Of a stretch of DNA of 64,000 bases, positions 24,247-34,913 are shown piece after piece (the first letter of the stretch is position 1; every line of letters begins with the position of its first letter). The stretch is from Carnegiea gigantea (taxonomy: Eukaryota > Streptophyta > Magnoliopsida > Caryophyllales > Cactaceae): contig JAKOGI010000052.1 of NCBI GenBank assembly GCA_029747015.1, positions 748,501 to 812,500 on the forward strand. Reading direction: 5' to 3'. The notes below the pieces were generated by a model that saw only the letters and a program-made list of their open reading frames with translations, had not been told where the DNA came from and ran no database searches. The position numbers and the translations under genes are program-made.

Positions 24247-25648
24247 GAGGAGTGGCTGATGCTCCTCCAGCCTCCTAGAGCACCATCTTAGCGAGGCATA
24301 GTTTAGGTGCACACAACACCCAACTAGGTGTGATCGTTCTAACCCTTCTTCGTTCTCCTCTTTTCTTTTCTTTCTCTTCTTTTTGTTTAGTTGTGGATAT
24401 AAGGCTGTGTTTAGTTGTGGATACTAGGTTGTGTTTTATTGGTGATCAATATTGAGGTGAAATTTGGGATGTTGTTGAGTCAACTGATGGCTGTGATCAC
24501 CTTTTCACTTTGTTTTCTTTTTTGTGTGTTTTGTTTTGTATGTCTTATGTGTGTGATTTTATTTTCTTTGTTTTTGTGTGTTTTTGTAGTGGTAGTGGCT
24601 TCTGGGCTCCCAATGAGGACATTGTGAGATTTAGGTGTGGGGGTGGGAAGTCATATACCCTTTTGTGCATATTTTTGTGAAATTTTTGGGTTTTTGTATA
24701 ATTTTTCTTATTGGCTCTGGAAAATTTTGTGCTATTCTGATCAACTTAAATTCACTGTACCTTGACTATTAGCTTGTATATAAGTATGATGTGCCTGATA
24801 GATCTTCGTCCTCAGTGTATCATTCTAGACCCTAATTCTAACCCCAATTGTTCATTATCGATGTGTAATCTAACCTCATCATTATCTTAGGATCTTAGTC
24901 GTCCATGATTGGCTCTCCCACTTGTCTTTGATACGGTTACTTTGATCTTCGCTTTCTTCTCAAAAAAAAGGAAAAAAAGAAAACAATAAAATTTGGAATG
25001 ACAAGTATCTCTTTGGGGCATGCGCTACTGGACGTTATCCTTTGAGGCAATACTACTATTGAGTGTTATCCTTTGAGGCAATACTGCTACTAAAAATGCT
25101 TGCTTTTTGTGTTAATAAGTCAATAATATAGTTTATGTCAGTTAAGTGGGATTGAGTTTGATTTTGGTAAGTCTAAGCCCTAGGATGATGATACACTAGC
25201 ACACTAAGTACTGGGATGGATTCTAAGTTTTGATGTACAGTGGGGTGAAAAGTTGATACTTTAATGTTATCGATGAGGATAGAGAGTCTTGATGTATATA
25301 TTCTGTTTATATGCATGTTAATATCTTTGTTGCATGGGTGCTTTGGTTAGTTAGAGTATGTATAAAGTTCTCCCTTGTCTATATTTGCGCTTTGTTTGTA
25401 CATCCAAACTATTTTTCAAGCTTCTGTTTCTCCTTTCCTTTTTATTTTTCTTTTTTAAGATTTTATGGGTATATTTTCTGCAAACTCTCATGAGACCTCA
25501 CTCGTCCACTTGGGGGAACCAAGGGGTTTAAAGGGCTTGTTGCATACGTTAAATACAACCGTGATTTCTACGAAAGTGAGTTAGGTTCTTAGGTTAGTTT
25601 TTCCTTTGTTTTGCTTAGGGACGAGTAAAAGATAGGTGTGGGGGTATT
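24247..25648 (+). other. Non-coding 3' part of the Athila/Tat-like element
   Basis: No gene is visible. It holds blocks shared with other elements here: 24243-24330 with 16950-16870 (inverted), and 25019-25090 (repeated TATCCTTTGAGGCAATACT) with 44195-44280 (inverted). Confidence 0.6.
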
Positions 25649-26818
25649 TGTTAGGCGATAATTTATCATATTTTATGTGTCTCTGTTACCTAATTTTAAC
25701 TCGTATAATAATATAATCTTTAGGATTTTTACTTGCTTTATTTGCTTTTGTAGGTAATAAACTTCAATCAAGCAACTGTCGCGAAAAGAAGCGAAGACAG
25801 ACAAGAAAAGCAAATGACGGCAAGAAAGGACGACGGGGTGGCCGTGCCAGAAAATTGGCACGGTCGTGCCACCCCTCCCGTTCGCTCGCTCACTCAATTT
25901 TCTATTCAAAGCCTCTTCGGGCGTTTTGGTGGGGCCTCCCTGGGGGCTCTCCTTCTGTGACTTTTTTGGAGTTCTTAGCTTAGGTTTAGCCAATAAAAAC
26001 CCCATTTAGGGGGATTAGATTAGTTTATTTTTGTGTATAAGTTGTAGAAGACGGATCGATTTTAAGGTTTAATGCTAAGTTCTTCTTCTTCTCTCTCTCT
26101 CTCTCTCTAATTTCATGCTTTTGAGTTTATTTGCTAGTTCAATAGATTATTGTTTTGCTTTGATTTCAATGTTTGTTTGTGAATTAAAGCCTTGATATTT
26201 GGTTGTGATTTGTTCATGAGATGGCCGATTGATTCTTTTTAGACCTTGACCTACTTTGTTTATGCTTGAATTTAGAGTTTTCTTTCATACCTGCCATGTG
26301 TTCGATGAAATGTTTGAAGTAGCTTTCATCTGTGTTTTGGGGCATTCGACTTATGCTGAGAAGTGAGGTTAATTATCTAGTGTGGGTGGAGAGAATAGTT
26401 AGGATTCAGACATGAAAATAGTCCTGTTCGTTAGCTAGGTCAAAGGTTATTAATCTTGTAGTTTAATTGAGCTAATCCCATGAATATAGGAGGTCAGAAC
26501 AATTAAATTAGCTCATAACCCTTGAGAGAAGGTTTGGGTAGTCTTTAATGATGTAATTGATCATCTCTGAATACTAGCATAACTTGAAAAGGTCAAAGTT
26601 TGATTTGATTAGTTGGTTTATCTCAGGTTTAATCATAATCGAAATCTATGTTTTTGTTTTAGTCGTTTAATAGTATTTTCTATCCCTTTTGTTTTGCCTA
26701 ACTTGAGACGCTTTAGTAGTTCTGGTATTTGAAAACACAACTCCCTACAGACGACACCCCGAGTACTTAGCGATGCACCTTGCACTTGGGGTTTATAAAT
26801 ATTAAAACCTTCTTAACA
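25649..26818 (+). repeat. 3' LTR of the Athila/Tat-like element
   Basis: Starts TGTTAGGCGATAATTTATC and ends TTCTTAACA, directly followed by the AATTG target duplication. It contains GGCACGGTCGTGCC at 25857-25870 and a (CT)n run near 26085-26108. Confidence 0.9.
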
Positions 26819-27960
26819 AATTGAAAGACAAATTTTGAAAAGATATTGCTAACCATGAATTAATAATTTTACTACCAATTTTTATATCTAAGTTGAACTT
26901 ATTTTTGCTAAATTAAAAGGCACTTATTTTATTGAATGAACATAATTAAACTTAAGCATTTAACATATTTCAGCACAATTCAACATAGCTGAATACAATT
27001 CAATAATATTCAGCACAATTCAGCATAATTTAGTGCAATTCAACACTTGTGACTTGTGAGCTTCATTTCCCAATCAAGGCCAAACACCCCAACAAAGCAC
27101 AAAATGTTTAAAACGCTCAGCTTACTTTAACAAAGAAGACTTGAAGACCAACCTAGTATGTAATTACCAGTGGTGGAGCCACTATGGGGCAAGGGGGTCA
27201 ATTGACCCCTAGTTTTTTGAGGAAAAAAATTAAATATGGGATATTCTGGTGGAAACTAAAAATAGATATATATTAATTAGTTCTTAAATATTTCACAAAG
27301 GAGTGCACAGTAGATTGGTTGGCCACCTGTTGCTCCATGTTGGAGGCCACAGCTTTGGCTCCTCTTGCTGCCTTACATGTAATTTTTTTTGAATCTTTTT
27401 AAAAGTCTGTCGAACGACGATATTATATTTTACTTTCAAAATATGAGATCTTATCAAGGACAACTTTCTTAAATATATTAGCTACGCACTTGATTTTAAA
27501 ACTATTAAAATTTATATTATGTGTATTATTAATCACGCTATTCCTCGAATCCGCTCCTGATAATTACTCAAATGAAGAAACATTGGCGGCTGAGAGAAAA
27601 AAGCACACTTGTCCTTTGTCATCAATTAATTCACCCCTAATATGTCAATGAATGAGCATGACAGTACAAATGTGCATGCATGTGTGACACACGTGCGCAC
27701 TAATTGAGCCTACTTCACTTGCATGGGGTCGTAAATGAATCGAAAATAGGGTTGTAATTGAGGTTTTTTTTTTTTTTTGGGGGGGGTTGGCTGAATAAGG
27801 GTTGTAATTGAGTTGATAATTAATATGAACAATTTGATCAACTTATCAAGGTCTTATTGAGTCAAGAATCAACTATACGAAGAATTACAATCAACTTGAA
27901 CCCCAAAAAAACCAAAAAGCATTAGAATCAACATGGGTGAGTTGAATTGATCAATTTATG
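26819..27960 (+). repeat. Tandem segmental duplication, copy C (right part)
   Basis: Continues copy C after the gypsy insertion: 26824-26885 matches 19121-19180, 27055-27167 matches 19245-19360, and 27560-27960 matches 19355-19620 followed by 20757-20860. It carries its own hAT insert at 27168-27559 and an AT-rich inverted-repeat element at 26885-27052 that copy A lacks. Confidence 0.8.
27168..27559. mobile_element. Non-autonomous hAT element with empty-site proof
   Basis: The 392-bp element begins CAGTGGTGGAGCCACTATGG and ends, read inverted, CAGGAGCGGATTCGAGG. It is flanked by GTAATTAC (27160-27167) and ATAATTAC (27560-27567), an 8-base duplication with one change. The paralog at 19353-19360 has a single GTAATTAC followed by TCACATGAAG, the empty site. 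No coding sequence is present. Its ends resemble those of the element at 15285-16488. Confidence 0.9.
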
Positions 27961-29250
27961 ATAAGTACATATAATCTACATTTAGCTCATTTTAACACAA
28001 TTCAATCCAATTCAGCATTATTAAGCACAATTCAGCATCATTAAGTGCTTATAAAAGTATTTAATTAATTAGATTGTGATTAAATTCAGATCACCTATTC
28101 TTTATTAATAATTGGAGTTATTTTACTAATAACATAAATAGCTTTATTATTATTGTAAAATTCATTTAAAATTGAAAAAAGTTTCACTTTATGTAGCAAA
28201 ATAAAATGTTTCACACTTTTAATTATAATATAAAAAATAATATTATTATATAAAATGCATATTATTTAATGAATTATTATATTATATAAGTACATAGATT
28301 TCTCACATGTTATGTAAAATTGCATTCTTATATCAAGAATATAATTAAAATCGAAAGACAAACTCTTAATAAATATTGCTAATCATAAGTTGATAATTTT
28401 GCTGCCAACATTTATGTATATATTTTTATGTCTAATTTTTCCGCTATCTCTTGATTTTACATTGTGTCGTCTTCCTCCAAACAATCCACTGATGATTAAA
28501 AATTCTTTTATTGTAGAGAATCCAACCCTTAGCATTTACTATAGCATTTACCGGTAATGTTGACTTCTAATTTACTATCAACTACACAAAAATGTGTGTT
28601 TTAAGTGTTTTTAATTATAATTATTTTTAAAATTGAACTAATTTTTTAATCCATTGCTAAGAATACAGAAAATTATAATATTAATAATAGCAACCAAGCA
28701 GAATATGTATTTGTAAATTATTTGTATATTATACCCATCATTTTTTTTAAAAAGTCATTTAAAATTTAATTTACAACAATCATAACACAGAAAAAACAAT
28801 TTGTTGGAAAATGATCATATTCAAAACAATATAAATAAACATGTATTTATAAGTACGCTTTTGGGTGTATATCAGAGTTAATAATTATATAAGTATATTT
28901 TCATAGTTAATTATAATTAACCCCTAATAATGTAAACTCATTCATCAGCATTCAAAACGTATGTTTCAACATATTTCAACAATAAGCACTAACAACTACT
29001 TATCATAAGTCTAAAAGAACATGCTCTAAGTTAAAGTGAATAGGGCCTTAATGATTTATATATATTCTCATTATATTTCAAATTTTAATTTATGGAAATG
29101 ATTCCAATAATTCCACCAATCACATGAATCATGCGCAACGATATCGATTATTCCTGTTATTATATATAATACGTAATTCCATAGATTATTGTTGAACTTG
29201 ATCCATGTGATGGGGCAGTTGTTTCAAAGGACGACGAAACCCGAATGGTG
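27961..29250. other. AT-rich intergenic region with MITE-like ends
   Basis: No gene is seen. 28200-28400 is another partial copy of 19010-19160. The end of a MITE (ACTTATCATAAGTCTAAAAG then AACATGCTCTAAG) lies at 29000-29035 and matches the inverted end at 17455-17491. From about 29100 the sequence resembles the upstream region of knottin copy 3. Confidence 0.5.
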
Positions 29251-29252
29251 AC

Positions 29253-29260
29253 TATAAATA
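29253..29260 (+). promoter_or_regulatory. TATA box of knottin copy 1
   Basis: TATAAATA, 100 bases upstream of the start codon. It lies in a block (GACTATAAATAAGAACRCACC) shared with the intact copy at 54412-54419. Confidence 0.7.
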
Positions 29261-29359
29261 AGAACGCACCGCATTAGTTCGGCACAACAACATCCAATAG
29301 TGATGCAGTTTGAGTTCCCTTGGATTGGATTAAAGAGTGCTGATTTTGCCAAGAATTCT

Positions 29360-32300
29360 ATGGCAAGAATTCCAGCAATTTATTTCATGTTTGCAATGTT
29401 TGGAGTTCTGCTCCTTACTGCATCAGGTTTGAGCTTAATCTACTGATCTTGCTTAAATATTTAATCACATTGTTTTCCTTTTCTTCCCCTAATCACTTTT
29501 CTTCTGAGAAGACTTGGTGACTTGGGAGAGAATTTCTCACTGGTGCTTCTCCCTCACCATCCTCCTTTTATTAAGTCAGTAAAAGATACATCCAGCTGTA
29601 CAAGATCTAGTTTGCTAAAAGTAGACTCCTATGCATATACAAACTAAGGAAAGTAAAATTAGAATGATACTACAAGTGTTACAATATATTTTCACAATAT
29701 TATGGGTCCAATACTCCCCCTCAAATTGTAGTGTGTGGATGCGCAACACCCAACTTGCCAAGGAGGTAACAAAATTGCCATTGACCGAGTGCCTTGGTAA
29801 AAATATCAGCAAGTTGCTCCGTGGTAGGAGTATAGCAGGTGACAATAGCACCGGAAGTGAGTTGTTCTCATACAAAATGACAATCTACCTCGATATGCTT
29901 AGTACGTTCATGAAAGACAGGGTTGACGGCAATATGTAAGGCAACCTGGTTGTCACAATGGATAGCGGCAGGAGGAATAGAAAAACCAAGAGTGGTCATC
30001 AGATTACGCAACCAAACAACCTCGCTGGTAGCATTGGCCATGGCACGATACTCCGCCTCAGCTGATGATCGAGAAACCGTATCCTGCTTCTTAGTTCTCC
30101 AAGAGATAGGCGATTGGCCAAGTTGAATAAAATATCCAGTGACAGAGCGCCGGGACATAGGACAGCTTCCCTAATCGGAGTCACAATAGACTTGGAAATC
30201 GAAAGTGGTGGTAGGAGATAACAAGATACCTTGGCCCGGGTTAGATTTCAGATATCGTAGCACACGAAGAGCAGCATCCCAGTGACCATGACGCGGGTGC
30301 TGCATGAACTGACTGAGCACATAAACAGAATAAGTAATATCCAGACGAGTAATAGTGAGATAAATAAGACGTCCAATCAGGCGCCGATACTGAGAGGGAT
30401 AGGATAATGGAGCACCAGAGTCAGCTGAGCGTCGGAGTTTTTGTTCCATAGGAAAGAAAGAGGGCTTAGCGCCTAGCAAGCCCGTTTCTGTCAGTATGTC
30501 GAGTGTGCACTTTCGCTGACACAAGAACAAACCCTTGGAAGACCGAGCAACTTCGATACCAAGAAAGTACTTCAAAGCACCTAGATCTTTCAACTTGAAG
30601 CGATCATTCAAGTAAACTTTGAAAGCTTCACAATGAGATGAAATATTCCCTGTCAGCACCAAGTCATCCACATAAACAAGAAGAGCAAGGAACACTCCGC
30701 CCCGCTTGTAAAGAAATAACGAGTGTTCTAAAGAGGATTGTTTGAACGTGTAGTCCTGTAAAGCATGGGCAAGGTTAAAATACCACTGTCGCGGAGCCTA
30801 CCGAAGTCCATAAAGAGACTTCTTTAATTTACAGACCAAGTGAGGAGATGGTGGGGAAAAACCAGGTGGTGGTTTCATATAAATGTCCTCATTTAGATCA
30901 CCATGGAGGAAAGCATTATGAACATCCATTTGATGTAAGCCCCAACCTTTTGACACTGCTATGGTAAGGATGCAACGAACTGTAACCATTCGTGCCACAG
31001 GGGCGAAGGTTTCATTGTAGTCGATGCCTTCTACCTGATGATTTCCCAGAACTACGAGCCGAGCTTTGTACCTTTCAATGGATCCATCCGCATTATATTT
31101 AATCTTGTAGACCCATTTACACCCAAGTGCTATTTTCCCATGAGGCAAGGTAGCAAACTCCCAAGTCTTATTATCTTCTAATGCCCGTATCTCTTTGGTC
31201 ATTGCATCATGCCACTGGGATTGACTAACTGCTTGTCGGAAACTTTTAGGCTCATCATGTGAAGTGATGGCCGCTAAGAGAGCACGATGAGAATCAGAGA
31301 AATTATTATAAGAGACAAACTGGGAAATTGGATAAGGCATACCTGAGAAGGCGTCGTGGAGAGGTGAGTAATGGGGTTTGGAGAGGCAACGGCATGACAG
31401 ACAAAATCCTTGAGATGTGAAGGCGGGCGTCTAGTATGCTGAGGACGAGATGCAGGTTAGGGGGAAGGAACCTCCCCCAGTCCAGAAGCCATGGGCGGTG
31501 GATCACAATTTGGGCTGGACACAGGTCCTGCAGATTGGGTCAGCGGAAAAGAGACAACTGACGGGTCCAGTGTTGCAGGCGGTGAGCAGGCTAGGGTGGC
31601 GCTTAATGTTGGATCGCTGGAGGAGCTAGGCCCAGATGCTGTTGGGCTAGCCTGGTCAGGGTCGCAGACGTCCAGGGGATCTGCACTGGAACCATGTGTA
31701 GGCAAGTCACATGGGCCAGACTCATGCTCCTGTTGAGACATATGTGGGCCATGTAGATGGGCTGAGTTTTGGACAAGATGAGGCAGAGTGTGTTCTTGGG
31801 CCATTGGCTGATTGTAGAAACTAATTGTATTAGGTTCAGAGGTAGATCTATGCTGTCCGTCAACCCAAGGAAAAATATGTTCATAGAAGACCACGTCTCG
31901 AGACACGTATAGTCGTTTGGTCTCAATGTTATAGACTTTCCAACCCTTTTGACCATGTGGATATCCTAGGAAAATACATTTATGGGCCCGTTCGTCAAAC
32001 TTATCTCGTCCCCTACATAACACAAGGATCCAAATACCCGCAGATGCTCATAGGTTGGTTTAATGCCAAAGAGTATTTCATATGGAGTTTTAGACCCCAA
32101 AAGCTTTGTGGGTGTTCGGTTAATGAGATATGCGGCAGTGAGAATGCATTCACCCCAAAATTTGATGGGAAGCTTAGCTTGGAATCTCAGTGCTCGGGCA
32201 ACATTTAGTATATGTCGGTTTTTATGCTCAACCCGTCCATTTTGTTGTGGAGTATCTATGCAGGAAGTCTCATGTAAAATTCCCTTTTCAGAAAAGAACT

Positions 32301-34913
32301 CCCGTAAGGACCAATTAGTAAATTTAGCACCATTATCACTTCTTACTCTCTGAATTTTAACACCAAATTGAATGTTGACCATGGACCAAAAATTGACTAG
32401 GCATTTGTATGTTTCACCTTTGTCTTTCAACAGAAAAACCCACATAGCTCTACTATAGTCATCGACGATGCATAAAAAATAATGACATCCAGAGTATGAC
32501 GGGGTATGATAATGTCCCCATGAATCACAATGTATAAGCCCAAAAGGCCGAACAGCTTTAGAATAACTGAGAGAAAAACTGTTTCTAGTTTGCTTAGCTC
32601 TATGACACATCACAACAATCACAGAGTCCTTTATTCAACTCAAAACCATATAGACTAGATAAGGTGGATAGGCTACCATACGAAGGATGCCCAAGTCGCT
32701 GATGCCAAAGACCTCCTCCTTGCTTACGAACCGCCATGAAGCTTGTTCCTTCCATGTCGTTCCTTCGACAATAGACCCCATTTTTCAAGTCACCTACTCC
32801 AATCAGCCTCATCAAGGTGCGGTCCTGTATAACACAACAACGTTCGCCATAAGTGACATAACATTTAACATCTTTGGTTAGCTACCGAATGGATATAAGA
32901 TTACAAGAAAATTTAGGTGAATATAAAACATTGTTCAAAACAATCTCTGGAGAAACGACCAGCATCCCGGCTTTTTCAACCATTACCGTCTCATTATTAG
33001 CAGTAGTAATAAAAATAGGCTTAGGCAACTTAACCAAATTTTGAATTAAATTAATTCTGTTGGTCATATGGTGGGAAGCCCCACTGTCCAGGACCCACTG
33101 CGTCGACCCTGCTGAAAAGCGCTTACTAGTCATTCATTCATGGGTCTCTTTCTCTTTAAAATAGGCATAGAGTCCTTCCAATTGGGCTTTAGAAAGCCCA
33201 CCAAATGTGGCGTGCCCTTCGTCCCCATCTTCTTCCTCACGCGATTTTCCAGTGGCCAAAAAAGCTTCACCTCCTCTCAATTTGTTCACCTCCTCTCAAT
33301 TTGTTCGTGCTGCTGCTCTGTCCTTCATCACGACCTCCATTCTCATTGCCCCAAAGCTTCAAATTTCCTCTCCCTCTTCCTTGATTTGTCCGAAGGCCTC
33401 TTCGATTTCCCCAATTTGGTGGGTAACCCACCAATTCAAAGCACTGTTCTTTCTCGTGACCAAGCTTGCGACAATGGCTGCACCTTGGTCTCCCTGAGTT
33501 TCTGGGTTGATTATTGTTCCAGCCGCCCCTGTTCACACTCACCATCGCTTTGAATGCAGCACCTTCGGCCAAGTCACGACTGTCAAACCCTTTTGCCATG
33601 TCCTGTTGCCTCTCTTCGCGACTGATGAAAGCATAGACCTTATTCGAATTGGGAACTGGTTCTAGAGAGAGGATGTTGGACCATACCGTGCCGTAGACAT
33701 CTGAATCCAAGCCCATGAGAAATTGATGTATCTTCTCCTCTTCTAAACGTCTGCTCATGTCCTTCCCGGCACCGCAGGTACAGCTTCTTATGACCTGGTA
33801 ATTTTCTAATTCATCCCATAGGATTTTCAATTTAGTGAAGTACTCAGCCACGTTGTGCTTTCCTTGGGTCGTCAAGGTCAGTTCCCTCTTGAGTTGGTGG
33901 ATTCTGATTGTATTTCCTTGCGAATAGCGTTCTTCAAGATCAATCCAGATCTGTCTGGCTGTCTCAGCATAGGCAACAGATCCATGAATGTTTTTGTCAA
34001 TGATGTTATACAACCATGCTATGACCATCGAATTACATCTCTCCCAGGCATGAGCTTCTGGTGAGAGATTTTGTGGTTTTGATATGCCTTCATCAACAAA
34101 TCCAAGTTTGTTCTTAGATCTTAAGGCATTAATGATTAGTCAGCTCTAATTGGCATAATTGTTCCCATTGAGACTCACGGGACTTATGATATTGCTGGGG
34201 CTATCCGAACTACACAAGTAGTAAGGTGATTGAGGATCTGTTGGGTCTACATTGATGTTGTGTTTCTCATCTTTGTTCTCTTTTCCTTGGTCCTGATTGT
34301 TCTTGTCGCCCATGATTTGGTTTTGATTTCATAGAACTTGCGAAGAGAGATTGTTCGTCAACCAAGCTCTGATACCATGAGAAGACTTGGTGACTTGGGA
34401 GAAAATTTCTCACTGGTGCTTCTCCCTCACCATCCTCCTTTTATTAAGTCAGTAAAAGATACATCCAGCTGTACAAGATCTAGTTTGCTAAAAGTAGACT
34501 CCTATGTATATACAAACTAAGTAAAATTAGAATGATTCTACAAGTGTTACAATATATTTTCACAATATTATGGGTCCAATATCTTCCTTGATATATATGC
34601 TAAATTATACATTAATTATTATGTAGAGTGTAGTATATATTAATTTGGTCCTAAATGCATATCAGCAAGGATGCCAACTAGAAGTAACATTGTCTCAGTG
34701 GAGGAGATGATTGGTGCAAAGGAAGCCACTGATGTGTTGCATGGCGTAGAGGGAGAAGCTTCGAGTTGTGCAGGAAGAGATCGACCATGTGGTCCCCTTT
34801 ACTGGTGTTGCTCTGGTTTAGTATGTTCCTGGAGTTTAAAATGCACAGACTTATGGACGATGACAGTCCTTGTACACTACCACCACCTGCGTGTTAGCTA
34901 TACAAATTCCTGA
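29360..34913 (+). CDS. Secreted knottin-like cysteine-rich peptide, copy 1 (intron filled by a copia element)
   Basis: Exon 1 (29360-29426) encodes the first 22 residues, [22 protein letters not shown], almost all of them a hydrophobic signal peptide, and ends in phase 1 at a GT. Exon 2 (34666-34913) begins after CAG, adds an acidic propeptide and six cysteines spaced C-x6-C-x5-CC-x4-C-x5-C, an inhibitor cystine knot pattern. The reading frame is open across the splice, giving 104 aa. The 5.2-kb intron contains a whole copia element in reverse orientation. Compared with copies 2 and 3, a small indel after the sixth Cys shifts the frame, so the tail with two further Cys is replaced by unrelated residues; the old tail and its stop (34895-34897) are still readable in the next frame. 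TATA box and splice sites are intact, so expression is possible. Family function is inferred: such peptides are usually secreted defence or inhibitor peptides. Confidence 0.65.
29505..29713 (-). repeat. 3' LTR of copia element 1
   Basis: Near-identical to 34378-34581. In plus-strand reading it starts TGAGAAGACTTGGTGACTTG and ends GGGTCCAATA. Confidence 0.95.
29868..33133 (-). pseudogene. Copia pol (protease, integrase, reverse transcriptase, RNase H), broken
   Basis: Reading from 33133 downwards. Protease has the active-site motif [12 protein letters not shown] (33133-32882). The pre-integrase zinc region lies near 32700. The integrase core at 32622-31966 shows the catalytic triad as HCDSWG, RSDNG and the Glu of GRVEHKNR. 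Reverse transcriptase at 31340-30171 has [13 protein letters not shown] and the catalytic YVDDLVLTG. RNase H at 30158-29868 has [10 protein letters not shown] and the final [14 protein letters not shown]. One frameshift lies between the zinc region and integrase core near 32620. In-frame stops occur near 30796 (GLR-stop-APRQW, Gln codon lost) and near 30170 (CDSD-stop-GSC, Trp codon lost). The catalytic residues are preserved, which fits a recent death. Confidence 0.9.
33267..34313 (-). pseudogene. Copia gag, broken by two nonsense codons
   Basis: The start codon is at 34313, shortly inside the primer site. The N-terminal part reads [15 protein letters not shown] and then meets two close stops (about 34150-34140) where related gag proteins have Trp and Arg. 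The frame is then open from about 34028 to 33267 with the UBN2-type gag domain ([15 protein letters not shown]) and a zinc knuckle [14 protein letters not shown] (CX2CX4HX4C). Confidence 0.85.
34366..34377 (-). other. Primer-binding site of copia element 1
   Basis: Inverted TGGTATCAGAGC, a perfect initiator-Met tRNA primer site, touching the 5' LTR at 34378. Confidence 0.9.
34378..34581 (-). repeat. 5' LTR of copia element 1
   Basis: Pairs with 29505-29713 and is followed by the TCTTC target duplication. Confidence 0.95.

Larger units (their letters stand above)
21848..26818 (+). mobile_element. Non-autonomous Ty3/gypsy element of Athila/Tat type
   Basis: The 4971-bp element has LTRs at 21848-22920 and 25649-26818 and is flanked by AATTG on both sides (21843-21847, 26819-26823). 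It splits a duplicated segment whose uninterrupted version is at about 19115, so its borders are certain. The sequence after the 5' LTR, TGGCGGCGTTGCTAGGAGA, resembles the Asp-tRNA primer site used by Athila and Tat. The sequence before the 3' LTR, AGGTGTGGGGGTATT, is a polypurine-like tract. Only a gag-like frame is present; protease, reverse transcriptase, RNase H and integrase are absent. The 5' LTR starts CG instead of TG and lacks about 130 bases present in the 3' LTR. Confidence 0.9.
29505..34581 (-). mobile_element. Ty1/copia retrotransposon inside the intron of knottin copy 1
   Basis: The 5077-bp element is on the minus strand. LTRs are 29505-29713 and 34378-34581, flanked by TCTTC (29500-29504 and 34582-34586). 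The initiator-Met primer site is 34366-34377 (inverted), directly next to the 5' LTR. A polypurine tract (GAGGGGGAG, inverted) abuts the 3' LTR. The LTRs differ by three substitutions and one 5-base indel in about 205 bases, so the insertion is fairly recent. gag and all pol domains are present in the order protease, integrase, reverse transcriptase, RNase H (copia order), but nonsense codons and frameshifts break them. Confidence 0.95.

Noticed and set aside
31491..33553. Plus-strand open frames (81, 96 and 137 codons) across the copia element
   Set aside because: They are antisense shadows of minus-strand gag and pol.
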